64,000 nucleotides of DNA from Apophysomyces variabilis (taxonomy: Eukaryota > Mucoromycota > Mucoromycetes > Mucorales > Mucoraceae), in NCBI GenBank assembly GCA_002749535.1, contig MZZL01000403.1, positions 323,630-387,629 on the forward strand, written 5' to 3'. A program made the position numbers and the translations under genes. The notes under the pieces were generated by a model. It was not told where the DNA came from, ran no database searches, and was given only the letters and a program-made list of their open reading frames with translations. Shown here in pieces: positions 23,305 to 34,325 of this stretch. Every line of letters begins with the position of its first letter. The stretch's first letter is position 1.

Positions 23305-25101
23305 ATGTCTGAAAGTCATATCACAGAAACCTTGGATTATATTGAAAACCATCAGGAAGACTTCATCGCCAGACTTCGTAAAGCTGTCGCCATCCCCAGG
23401 TAAAAAGCAACACAAAGAACGAAATCCTACCCTGTCATAAGCTAGGTCTAAATGGTTTTACCGTTCATAGTGTCAGCGGCGACCCTACCCGTCGTCAGGA
23501 CGTCTTCCGCATGGCCGAATTTCTTGTTGAGGAATTGAAGGCCCTTGGTGCAAGTGTTGAGACGCGTGATCCTGGCGTGCAAGACTTCCATGGCACGGAA
23601 CTAAAGTTGCCTCCTATCGTGCTGGCTACGGTGGGTAACGATCCTGCAAAGAAAACAATCTTGGTGTATGGTCACTATGACGTCCAGCCGGCAAGTAGAA
23701 AAAGGATATGGCACTCAATGAGACTGGTTTACTTACCGTTACTATGATTTTGTTTAGGCTCTCATTGAAGATGGCTGGGCCACGGATCCATTTGAACTGG
23801 TGGAAGATGAAAAGAACCGACTTGTTGGCCGTGGTAGTTCGGATGACAAGGGTCCCGTTTTGGGCTGGATTAATGTCGTGGAGACACACAAGAAACTTGG
23901 CCATGAATTGCCTGTGAACCTAAAATTCTGTCTTGAAGGCATGGAGGAATCCGGTTCAGAGGGTTTGGATGCTATCATCTACAGTGAGGCAGACAAGTAC
24001 TTCAAGGATGTGGACGCCGTGTGTATTTCCGACAACTACTGGCTCGGCACAACCAAGCCTTGCTTGACTTACGGTCTCCGTGGTGTTTCCTATTATCACG
24101 TTGCTATCAGCGGTCCTGCCAGAGATTTGCACTCTGGTGTCTTTGGCGGAACCGTCCATGAACCCATGACCGATTTGTTCGCAGTGATGAGTAAGCTGGT
24201 TGCACCCAACGGTAGAATTCTTGTACCCGGCATCTACGAACAAGTTCGACCTATTACTAGTAAGTTCCAAAAAAACAAAAACCCTTTATGCCGGCTGGTG
24301 GGAAATTTTTGTTGAACTAACAATTTGTGTTACAGCTGCCGAAGAAGAAACCTATGATAACCTGGCTTTCGAGCTGCAGGAACTTCATGATGCCGTCGGC
24401 AATCAGATCAATATTCACGACGATGTTCGACGTACGCTGCAACACCGCTGGCGTCATCCCTCTTTGTCTATTCACGGCGTTGAGGGTGCCTTCTATAGCC
24501 CTGGTGACAAAACTGTCGTTCCTGCCAGAGTTGTCGGCAAGTTCTCGATCCGTACTGTTCCGGACATGGAGCCGAAGAAGGTGACCGAGCTTGTCTTGAA
24601 GTATGTTAAGGAAGAGTTCGAAAAGTTGGGAAGCAAGAACACTCTTAATGTTCACTGTACCCATGACGGCAACCACTGGCTTGCCAGCCCTGATCATCCA
24701 AGCTATGGTAAGAAATCTTAAGAAGACATTCATGCAGATACTGAAACTTTCTTTTCCCATTTTGCCTTTACCCTTTACTTTTAAAACGCCCCCTTAGTTG
24801 CCGCTGCTAAGGCTGTTGAGAGGGTATTCAATGTGAAGCCTGATTTGACCCGTGAAGGCGGTTCTATCCCTGTTACTTTGTCGTTCCAGGATGCATTAAA
24901 GAAGAACGTTCTGTTGTTGCCCATGGGTCGTGGTGATGATGTAAGTAATAGAATAACCTTATTGTTTTCTCGTTTATTAAAAATATTGGTTGAAATTAGG
25001 GCGCACACTCCATCAATGAAAAGCTGGACCGCTCCAACTATATCTCCGGTATTAAGTTGATGAATACCTATCTTTATGAAGTTTCCAAAGTTGAATTGTA
25101 A
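23305..25101 (+). CDS. DUG1: cytosolic Cys-Gly / non-specific dipeptidase (M20A)
   Basis: Six exons (23305-23399, 23471-23690, 23758-24259, 24336-24707, 24798-24940, 25000-25101) join to 477 residues, the family length. Di-metal M20 residues are visible: YGHYDVQP (His100, Asp102), the bridging Asp in [10 protein letters not shown], the general-base pair in [10 protein letters not shown], Asp in CISDNYW, and the final ligand His in GAHSINE. A dimerisation/lid domain lies between. Family role: CNDP2/Dug1 hydrolyses Cys-Gly and other dipeptides in the cytosol, completing glutathione turnover. Intron 2 (23691-23757) begins GCAAGT and ends TTTAG. It is a GC-AG intron, required to keep the VQPAL junction. 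Confidence 0.95.
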
Positions 25102-25394
25102 AATATATGTATGAACTCATAAACCATGTAATAAAAAAATTTTACCCTTTGACAAGGTTAAGAGTAACTACAATTTTTTTTTGCTTGGTGGACCACTCCT
25201 CGATTCCTTACAGAGGAAGTGACGGCTTCGAAACTCACCCTCAGCTGTCTTCTGGCTCGAACAGTTTTACTTCATTCCCCTACTTGTCTTCCCCTTAACT
25301 CTGTTTTCCAAAACAAAACATAAAAATAAGCACATATAACTGGATTGAGCGGAACAGCTCTTAGCAAAGAAAACAGAGAAGGCAAAGGCAGAAC

Positions 25395-27120
25395 ATGACC
25401 ACGCATCAACATCGCCATTCCCATGGCAACGGCAGTTCTTCATCAATAGCTGCAGCATCTAATGTCGTTGGTGTTCATTACAAAGTAGGACGGAAGTTGG
25501 GCGAGGGCAGCTTTGGTATCATTTATGAAGGTAATAAATCCGAATAGAAACATCTGTTCTTGTCTCCATGTTTGTCCCAAGATTGAACCCCAGTCATTGT
25601 TAAAAAGGCACCAATCTGCTCAATAATCAGCAAGTGGCCATTAAATTCGAACCAAGAAAATCAGATGCACCTCAACTACGAGATGAATATCGAACTTACA
25701 AGATTCTAGCTGGCACAGGTAAAAGAAAAAAGGAAAAAGAAAAGTGACAAGAGGGTTGTCGAAAGCAAACCATGGGCTAAAATATTGGATTGCGTGAAAT
25801 CGATCTAGCTGGCGTTCCGACCGCCTATTACTTTGGCCAGGAAGGTCTCCATAATATCTTGGTCATTGATCTTTTAGGACCTAGTCTAGAAGATTTATTC
25901 GATATGTGCAATCGAAGATTCACGGTCAAGACAGTCGCCATGCTCGCTAAACATATGGTAATGGAAACCAAAAAAAAAAAACTTTCCATCGAGAGAACTT
26001 CTTCGCACTAGTATTTTTTCTACTCGTTCGATTCACACTTTCCTCTCTCTCTCTCTCTCTCTGCCATACAGATTACACGTGTTCAAGGTGTACACGAACG
26101 AAACTTGATTTACCGTGACATTAAGCCTGACAATTTTCTTATTGGACTTCCGGGCACGAAAAACGCCAATATGGTGTACATGATCGATTTTGGCATGGCG
26201 AAACAATACCGTGATCCTAAGACCAAACAGCATATCCCCTACCGCGAGCGGAAAAGTTTGTCGGGAACAGCACGCTACATGAGCATCAATACACATTTGG
26301 GGAGAGGTACATAGGGAATTTGGACGCAGGGAGATCGCAACAAAAGTAAACTAAGGCTCAGTGTATTCTTTTCTTTCTTTCCTTTTTCTCTCTTACCGTA
26401 AAAAGAACAATCGCGACGCGACGATCTGGAATCTCTTGGTCACGTTTTTATGTACTTTTTACGAGGATCTTTGCCATGGCAAGGATTGAAAGCTGCGACA
26501 AATAAGCAAAAATATGAAAAAATTGGAGAGAAGAAACAAACAACGGCAATTAAGGAACTATGCGCTGGATACCCAGGTAAAAAAATTTTTTTTTTTCCTT
26601 TTCCTAGTATAACAAGTTCGCTTACATCCCTCGATTTGAGTAGAAGAATTTGGTATTTACCTTCAATATGTACGCAAACTCGGGTTTGAAGAGACACCGG
26701 ATTATGATTTTTTGAGGGAGCTGTTCTCCAAGGTGATACAAGCAAGTGGGGAAGTAGAAGACGGGGTATATGATTGGATGAAGTTAAACAATGGCAAGGG
26801 ATATGAGGTAAAAAAAATTAGTTTTGTCTATTTACCGAGAGGGAAATGTTACTGATTTGTGGTATCAGTATGGATCATCACGTCGAAGTCATTCGAGGCA
26901 CGAGCAAAGCAAACCGAAACGGGAAACGATGGCTCAACGTCATTCGAAGCAACAAATCGAAAATCCATACCAAAGTCAAACAACACCGCCTATGGCTATG
27001 AACACAGACCAAGGAGGCGTGCAACAACCTCATGGCCAACTAGAAGCGGAAGAAGCGCCACGACGAAAAGGTTTCTGGCAAAAACTGTTTGGTTTGTGTG
27101 GCGGATGTACATGTTTGTAG
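25395..27120 (+). CDS. membrane-anchored casein kinase I (Yck / CK1-gamma type)
   Basis: Seven exons (25395-25530, 25608-25718, 25809-25957, 26072-26306, 26406-26576, 26644-26807, 26869-27120) join to 405 residues. After a His/Ser-rich leader the kinase domain shows the glycine loop GEGSFG, VAIKFEP with the catalytic Lys, the CK1 signature [10 protein letters not shown], the catalytic loop RDIKPDN, and DFG as [25 protein letters not shown] replaces APE, as in all CK1 proteins. The C-terminal tail is Gln/Lys-rich and ends in a cysteine cluster (LCGGCTCL). This resembles the palmitoylated C terminus of yeast Yck1/2 and implies plasma- or vacuolar-membrane anchoring. Family roles include nutrient signalling, endocytosis and morphogenesis. 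Acceptor 2 is preceded by few pyrimidines, while acceptor 3 follows a CT repeat. Confidence 0.93.
26043..26062 (+). repeat. CT dinucleotide repeat in a splice acceptor tract
   Basis: Ten CT units immediately before the acceptor (ATACAG) of the third CK1 intron. The repeat forms the polypyrimidine tract, so its length could vary between strains. Confidence 0.85.
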
Positions 27121-27127
27121 TAGATCT

Positions 27128-27154
27128 TTCTCTCTCTCTCTCTCTCTTTCTCTC
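27128..27154 (+). repeat. CT-rich repeat in the CK1 3' UTR
   Basis: An almost pure CT tract starting eight bases after the CK1 stop codon, probably within its 3' UTR. Confidence 0.8.
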
Positions 27155-27329
27155 GGACGCTCTTTTAAAATCTTTTCTTTTCCCTTTTTGTCGCTTCTTA
27201 TATTTGCTATGCACACTTAATTTTGTTCACGCTTTCTTGGCAGTGGATGATTTTCTTAATACCCGATTGGTCCATGTTCAGAGGACATTACATCGTTATA
27301 TTGTGATTGTTCTGGTGGAACGCAGCATT

Positions 27330-30184
27330 CTAGCTGCTCTCCACTTTGTCATTTTTCATCTCTATTTCTTTGAAAAAGAACATTGCCTTGGTAATACTTA
27401 ATTCTGCTTCGTAGCGAGCCACCTCGTCCACCAGATCTTTGTTCTCTTGTAATCGTGTTTCGAGTTCTTCTACCCACTTTTGCTGCCGCTTTAATTGTTG
27501 TTCAGCCCTTCTCTTTCTTTCTATGGTTTCCTGCAGTTGGCGTTTTAGCTCCTGAACTTCTTTCCATGCCTCCTTGTTAGGGTTGGAAGGTAGTGGCGGC
27601 TATATCGCCATGGTCAGTGTTTGTTTTTTTTTTGCTCGTAATAAATAAAAAGAATTGCCTACTGGCATTTTTTATAACTCGTCAAGACAATCTACTTACC
27701 CTATTGAAGGAGGCCGAACTTAATATACACCGCGATCGTTGGGCAAGTCTAAAAAATTATATGTCATCCAACTTTATCCTCGCTCACTAATATTCTAAAC
27801 CCCTTACCGACTTCTCAGACCGTGTAAAACAAAATCAGATTGTAATGTTGCCTCCTCCTGAGGATAGACAGTGTTCCCTTAAAACTCTAAATTGCTGCAG
27901 TCCATGGACATACCTGCGGTGATTTTCCTAGTTGTTGAACCTTATGCTTAAGGGTGACGATCTCTTTGCTATACTTTAAAATATAGGATAGCTTCTCATC
28001 CAGTATCTACTGAACGGCCTTTTCGTTAATGTCCTGTTATCATATTCATTTTTTTTCTTTTTCTTTTTTTTGTCGTTGTTTCTTTTTTTTTCTTTTTACC
28101 TCATTGATGCGAGGAGACACCTCCAGTTTTTTAACCCGTGTCGCGAACCGGAGTGTATCCAAGGAAACCTCTATATCTGCGACCTCAGGGCACAGGGTAC
28201 AGATGGTAGCGATTTTAGCATGATCTGCCAACAGGGGCTGTAGATAGCGTTTTAACGGAGGATCATTAGGAAAAGGCCGGCTACAAAGAAAAAAAGTCAG
28301 TGTGTCATGTACGGCCTAAGCGTAGCTAAAGCGATAGGCTACCTATTTCCATTCTCTTTGATCAGGTCCGTCACTACCGTCTCCAGATTCTGGGAGCTTA
28401 TAATGAACAGTGACTGTTGGTATAGTGCAATAGATGTAACACGATTAAATTTTTCTTTACCTTCTATTTATAAAGCCTTCTTTCCGTTTATGACACCCAC
28501 AATGGGTTGACTTGGCACAGCCAAATTCGACAAAACTCTGATTTTCGGATTAAGTGGCAGTTCCCCATTCAAGATCAGAGAAATTTCCTACCAACTGGGA
28601 TATCTTTATTCCTAACGGTGTACATGGTTTGTTTGTTCGTGGTGTTTTGGACGCCCGTTGATTGGATATCGGTGTGCTATGACTACTTCGCTCATAGCTT
28701 TCGATTGTCTTTTCTCAAAAAATGATCAGTCAAAAAAATTGTAGCAGACGTTATGCATAGTTTTAACGCACCAGCCTTAGAATAGTGTGATTGTGATGGC
28801 ACAATGGGTTCAGGTAATAGCGATTGGCTATCAAAACGGCTGAGTAAATATATTCACTTGGGATGATTTTCGATTACCTTCTCCTGTATTGACTATATCC
28901 ATTATATCCTCTGGCGCCACAATTATCCGTTCAGTAAGAGACGTCATCCATATAGCTCTCTTTACAACGATTAGCCATGACGGTCTTTTTTTTATCTATT
29001 TGTGCATACCTTCTTATCTTCCTGTGTTTTCGGATCCTCATTCTGTGGTGAAAGCAGATCTCGTACTGTGTCATCCTCTATCTCACAGTAAGATGCTCGT
29101 AAAAGGAATTGCTTTCCCGCTGTCTAAGTGTGTCTCATGTCAGAAGAATAAAGGAACAATAGAAATAGAGTCTATACTTGTTTAATGTGGTCAAAGATAG
29201 TGCTGATAGCACATGGGATTATTCCAGGTTCCGTATCCGATCCTGATATACACATTGATTTCTCGTGTTTCGCATGCTTCGTTTTTGTTTTTACTTACCT
29301 ATCTAATCAAACGATAAGCCATCGATTGTTATTTGCAACCAAGCGACTGAAATAAGTAGCGCTGTTTGATATTTTGTCTGCGAAAAGAACCTACCATTGT
29401 CTATATTTGATCATCAGTTCACCCGGAAAGAAAGAAAGCCACGTGCAACTCACATATGTTTTGCCGCTCCACTGTTGGCCGTACGCCAAAATGGTAACTA
29501 ACATTAACCAAACCATTACCTCAGTCATTCCTATTACAGTATTGGCCATGGCGTACCATTGTATCCTTCCAATGCTTGACTGTGATTGGCAATTTCATAC
29601 GGGGTTGATTAGATCCAAATTACCAGAGATTCTCTACGAGTTACCAAACAAGTTTTTGTACACATGCATTGTAAAGTCCAGCGTTATTGATCTCATCATA
29701 AACGTGGTCTAAAACAGGGAGCGAGTCAGAAATTAAAGTTTGAGAAACTTTCTCTTTTCTTTTTCTTGCCGAAACTGTATTGCTTGCGATATTTTTCTGT
29801 CAACAATCGAATCTTTGTTTGTTCGGTTGAAATGTTCCAATGGTGTGATTTTTCCTTTTTACCAGTTGGTCGAAGTCGGACAACAACCTGAACTGATTCT
29901 GTAGCGGTCTGAAATGGTGATGACCGAGTGCTTCGGATGGCGCGTGGTGCCATACGCGAACTAGTAGAGGTTGTGGTGGTACTACTGCTACTTGCGCTGG
30001 GTGGGACTTTAAGTGAGGTGGAGTTTGTCGTCGTCAGACTTATCGCGGGACCGGTGCTGTTACTAGGCAACGGTGAACGACAGCTCGAAGCTGACAAGCG
30101 TCGCGGAAGTCGAGTGCTGGACAAAGACGTTGATAGCGATTTTCCATGCAATGAAGGTGAAGGTGGTGCAAGTCTAGCTGTCAT
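27330..30184 (-). CDS. divergent kinesin-family protein, probably non-hydrolysing
   Basis: Seventeen exons join in frame to 591 residues: 29770-30184, 29645-29708, 29557-29579, 29454-29497, 29391-29400, 29178-29242, 29010-29123, 28878-28959, 28772-28839, 28592-28708, 28461-28537, 28343-28396, 28100-28280, 27914-28006, 27808-27857, 27700-27748, 27330-27599. A Ser/Thr-rich leader of about 95 residues precedes an N-terminal motor (VQVVVRLRP, YSFDHVYDE, EGYN, SYCEI, ADHAKIATICTL, SLDTLRFATR), then a neck and coiled coil (about residues 500-575). Walker A is GQQWSGKT (174-181) instead of GQTxSGKT. Switch I SSRSH is replaced by CHHNH (286-290) with about four residues lost. Switch II DLAGSE is EFGCAK (338-343). 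Intron 1 is GC-AG and exon 5 is 10 nt. The overall order suggests kinesin-7-like ancestry, inferred. Convergent with CK1. Confidence 0.8.
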
Positions 30185-31996
30185 GATTGAGAAAAGAGTC
30201 TTGAATGAGAAACGAAAGAAAGAAAAAACCGAGACTTGGGGGGGAGGAATAATGGGTACAATGTGTTAGCGGAGTTGTAATTTCTGCAAGAGCATGAATG
30301 AATAAAATGTGTGGAGCATCCATAATCTCGGTTATAAGCTTATATGTTATGGCCAACACTGATTAAACAAATGTACGTAGAAATAGATGAGGTTTAATTT
30401 TGTGCTAAGTTTCGTTAATAACTCAAACTAAAGAAGGCAATTGCGTTATCATCTACTATAATTTCGGCCAAATATCAAGTTCATTTCTTGCTTTTTAAAG
30501 TTAAAACAAACAGGAATTGTCAAATTTTTTCCTTTATATTAAAAAAATGATGTAACCATCGCCTAGTAGTACATGTCTTTTCCGCTTTATAGTGTGTATT
30601 CCCGTTTGTCTTCTTGTTTTCCCTTTTTGCTAATCACGACGTTTTACGTTTTATTTTTCCTCTGATGCAAGACCAGAACTGGTTATAGTGGGCTAAGAAA
30701 GGTCGATAGTTACTCTAACGAGTAAAAAATTTACAACAGTTACTGTGTGCTGAAGTGTTACGTTCAATAGCACTAAGGGGAAAATGGGGGAGACTACCTA
30801 CAGCTCGGTAGAGCCAGAAATAATATACCATGCTGATAATATTGAATTAAGCGCTCATCGTAGATCTTGCTTTAAACATATAATCGAGCAAGTCTGCATG
30901 TCGTTGTCAGTAGCACCCTCTGAAATCCAAAGATTCCGAGTAGTTTTGTTGTTGTCTGATGATAACAGGATGTCAGTTTGGAAGACGGAGCTTGGGGAAT
31001 GTAGAATACCTGAATTGCGTGTCCCTGTTCTTTTCACCATCTACATATAGTGAAGCCCATCGTTATTTATCTAGATACATGGATCATATATTTCCCTTTG
31101 CATAAGCTATGTTAATCATGAGTCAAAATGAACACTTGCCTTGAGCAAGGTAGAGAATGAATCCTCCAACCTATAATTCTGACATGATGATATCTAAAAG
31201 AAATGTTGTTATTATGTGAAAATAGTATTTTGACACATGCAATGTGGTCATTTTCAGCTTTTAATATTGCTCTGCTTTTAATAATAGATAAACTGCGGAT
31301 TTAGAGAGTACTTTACTCTCCTAGAAAAGCTTCATCTTAAAGAATATAAGCAGATTTACTTGGTTGGATAGATCAATTATCTTGCTATCCATGGATGAAG
31401 TCTGTGTTATATGTCATTCACCCATATCCATTTCTTTCGTTTAGCATGGAATTTACTGATTTTGTCGATGCAGGAATATGAGGAGATTACATCTGGTAAG
31501 AATAACCATAGACCGTCAATATGCCTGACTTGCGTGGTGCTGAATTCAGTTTTAATCCTGTTTGGCAGTCCGTACATTCGCATTTTTGCTCTGTACTTAT
31601 CCTCCATGGGGCTAAACATCAGTTAAAAGATTGATAAAGGTGCATGAAGGTATAATATGCGTAGCAGGATTGGAATGCGAAAAGCACTGCAAGAAACGCT
31701 TTGTCAGACCACTTGTCTGTATGCCAGACTTGTTGTGTAGCAAATATTTGATCCGAAAATGCTATAGTCGGAATTCAGCCAACCTAATGTTTCTTTTATG
31801 TGTTTTGTCTAATGGTAATGCATATTAATCTCAGACGTAGCGCGCGCGCGGATCCATGGTATCTCTAGTCTATGAAAGAAAAGAGAGGTCTGGGGATTCA
31901 AGCGCTTACGATGAAAAGCCCGTTTTAGGAATGATAAAGCCAAAGTCACAGTACCCTTTTTTTCCCTCTTCCAACTGTTTTTGCCACTGAAGCACC
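30185..31996. other. intergenic with one weak frame
   Basis: About 1.8 kb between the divergent kinesin and CSL4 genes. Apart from the 88-codon frame at 30784-31050 and a CG alternation at about 31840-31850 just before the CSL4 leader, nothing is recognised. Confidence 0.5.
30784..31050 (+). CDS. possible orphan 88-residue protein
   Basis: A single-exon frame with an A-rich start context. It has mixed alpha/beta character: FKHIIEQV helix, RFRVVLLLSD strand, Trp in SVWKTELGE. The composition looks more protein-like than the surrounding AT-rich DNA, but no family is recognised and no flanking exon is evident. It could be a lineage-specific gene or chance. Confidence 0.3.
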   Translation: MGETTYSSVEPEIIYHADNIELSAHRRSCFKHIIEQVCMSLSVAPSEIQRFRVVLLLSDDNRMSVWKTELGECRIPELRVPVLFTIYI

Positions 31997-32828
31997 ATGA
32001 TCGGTCAACCAGAAGCAGTGACACCAGGACAGCGATTAGGTTATGCTGAAGATTTTGTTGCTGGTGCAGGAACATATGTACGCGATGGATTGCTGTATGC
32101 AAGTGTTGTGGGTCTGAAGCACGTCACTCCCGCTACCGAAGATCAAGTGAGTTACTGTAATGGAAGTAGATGAGCTCGTTTCCTGAACGATCCGGTTCTC
32201 TCCGACATTAGCCAGCTATAATCACAGTATCAAGAGAAAAAGAACAATCTGCAGTACCCGAAGTGGGCAGTGTGGTAAGAACAGAGAACAAAAATTGGGA
32301 ATTTTCGTTTTCTCTTGTTGGGATATGAAATTGACGGGTTAAATAAAAGATCACCGGCAAAGTGATTCGAGTGGACCCACAACGTGCGGTTATTGCCATC
32401 ATGGTAGTGGGTGAGACTCCTTGCAAGGAAGACTTTATGGGTTCCATTCGGTATGTTCTTTATTCTCATTTACATGGTCTATGGGTGCTTACACGACTTT
32501 GGACGCAAGTGTTCAAGATGTGCGTGCTGCCGAAAAAGATAAGGTGAAGATTTACCAGTCTTTCCGGCCCGGTGATATTGTTCGTGCCGAGGTGATATCC
32601 TTGGGTGATGCTCGTTCATACTTTTTATCTACAGCTAAGAATGAGTTGGGTGTTATTTTTGCTACAAGTGTGGCTGGTAAGAGAGATAGGACCAATGGAT
32701 GATGTACGGACAGTCTAAACTGATTATTATGCATATCAGGCGCCACCATGATTCCCATTTCATGGCAAGAAATGCAGTGTCCAAAAACCAAAGCAATTGA
32801 ATACCGCAAATGTGCAAAGCCATTTTAG
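31997..32828 (+). CDS. CSL4: exosome complex subunit CSL4
   Basis: Five exons (31997-32146, 32212-32274, 32350-32450, 32510-32676, 32740-32828) join to 189 residues. The N-terminal barrel opens with VTPGQRLGY and YVRDGLLYASVVG. The S1 domain runs from VGSVITGKV through RVQDVRAAEKDKV, SFRPGDIVRAEVISLGD and STAKNELGVI. A C-terminal rubredoxin-like piece ends MQCPKTKAIEYRKCAKP, with two of the usual cysteines visible. Family role: Csl4/EXOSC1 is one of three RNA-binding cap subunits of the RNA exosome, which degrades and trims RNA in nucleus and cytoplasm. The length is as in human (195). The first two introns are about 65-75 nt. Confidence 0.95.
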
Positions 32829-34325
32829 GACCGGCAATCACGCGAACCAACAAAAAGCGGGCAGGCGTCTGTTCCTTGTGCATTACAAGCAGTTCTTAGA
32901 ACATACGTGGTCAGATGCGAAGAATAGTATCGAGCACCCTGTGGAAAGATACTTTGGCTGTTCTTGTATCCAATAGAAGCAGGCTTTGTTGAATATTCTA
33001 TGTAAATATATAAAGATGTTTTCAGGACTGATATTTTAGAGTAATATACCGATATAAGGTTGGTTTTCGATATCCCATATCTTTTTGTTTTCGTGCTTCT
33101 TCTATAATGGTTTTTCAAAAGCTGCATTTTCGTATAACGTTCGTTCACTGTTTTTGCATGACATGATGAGATTAAAATACTTTCCTATCGATGACTGGTC
33201 TAATGGTACGTTTGCGTAACGTTGCTGTCGCATGGTTACGTGACAGTGTGAAAGCATGCGTGCTTCCGTACTTCTGCCCGTCAGTTTAGGTTTTAATGCA
33301 CTTATCCCGTTAGAGGGGGGAGCGCTTTGTTAGTTCATCTTCGGATATCAAATATTTACAGCACAGCACAGCACATCGCATGATGATTTTCGAGGTCGTT
33401 ATATTTTCGGTGTTGAGGATGGGATGTGTTGTTAATTGTTTCTCGGGAGATGGCCGTTTCCTGGATATGAAACTTACGATATTTTCTGTTCGCGAAGCTT
33501 TGACTCCGGCTGATCTGTAACAAAATCATCACCTATATTTAGTGATAAACAAGTCAACTCTGAAACTGATGTCAATGTTAAGCTTTTCCCATTACGCCTT
33601 AGCAGTGCCGTAAAATCTCTGCACATTGCCCATCCCAATGATCGATCCTCTAGGCGTGATTTCGAGATAGCTTGTACTTGCGCCCTACAAGAACTTGAAG
33701 TACCGTAACTGTTCAATCCATTGCTGAACGGTATTGCATCGTTCTGTAAGCTACAGATTGTTGCTGAAGAAGGATATACGATAGTCGTGAAGAGAGCGGA
33801 TTATCTTTATGCTTTACATTGGAGTTGTAGTTTTACACAAACCGCGCTTGTGACAGGATTTTCGGTTAGACTTACCACCCGTGCAGGCTACTGACAAGAA
33901 CGCTTTGGCAAGATATGACAGCAAATAGACCGGATGTCTATAAATATTTTTACTTTCCTTATAGGACTGTCTGACAATCAGTTCCGTTTATAGGTCGCAG
34001 GGCTTTTTGTTGTTCTTGGGAGATGCAAATTATTTATATAAAAGGTTAGGCTAGTTTAAGCTCTACTATTTACAAGTGCGGGATAATGATGTGTTCTTTT
34101 AGCTATACAAAGGATAAGACGGTTTTGGGGATGCGGAATATATGAGCGATTGGAAGAATTACACAATGTCGGGAACATCGTGTAACCTGGTTATATGTTC
34201 AGGTACTTCATCTTCATGGAACCGCCATTCGGGGTGATTATATAAGGCAAGTGTGTCGGTTCGATTCCATTTTGGAAAGTCTGGAATTAAGGTTAGTTAC
34301 TCTAATTTATGATTGGGGAAAGCAA
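32829..34325. other. intergenic, nothing recognised
   Basis: About 1.5 kb between the convergent CSL4 and glycosyltransferase-like genes. It contains a short CAGCA repeat near 33361-33375. A GGTTCGATTCC string at 34258-34268 resembles a tRNA B box but has no matching cloverleaf. No coding feature was seen. Confidence 0.5.

Noticed and set aside
25719..25808. An earlier acceptor placing GLREIDLAG in the casein kinase
   Set aside because: It would need a non-AG acceptor. The TCTAG acceptor ending at 25808 keeps frame and gives the conserved [12 protein letters not shown].
28441..28460. Frameshift in the kinesin between KEGFINR and the next exon
   Set aside because: Using the ATTATAAG acceptor (exon start 28396) removes the apparent shift and restores the expected helix length.
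27330..30184. Interpretation of the kinesin locus as a simple pseudogene
   Set aside because: Sixteen introns can be placed so that every phase agrees and the frame stays open for 591 codons; random decay would break it.
34258..34268. GGTTCGATTCC, resembling a tRNA B box
   Set aside because: No A box, acceptor stem or T-arm pairing can be formed around it.
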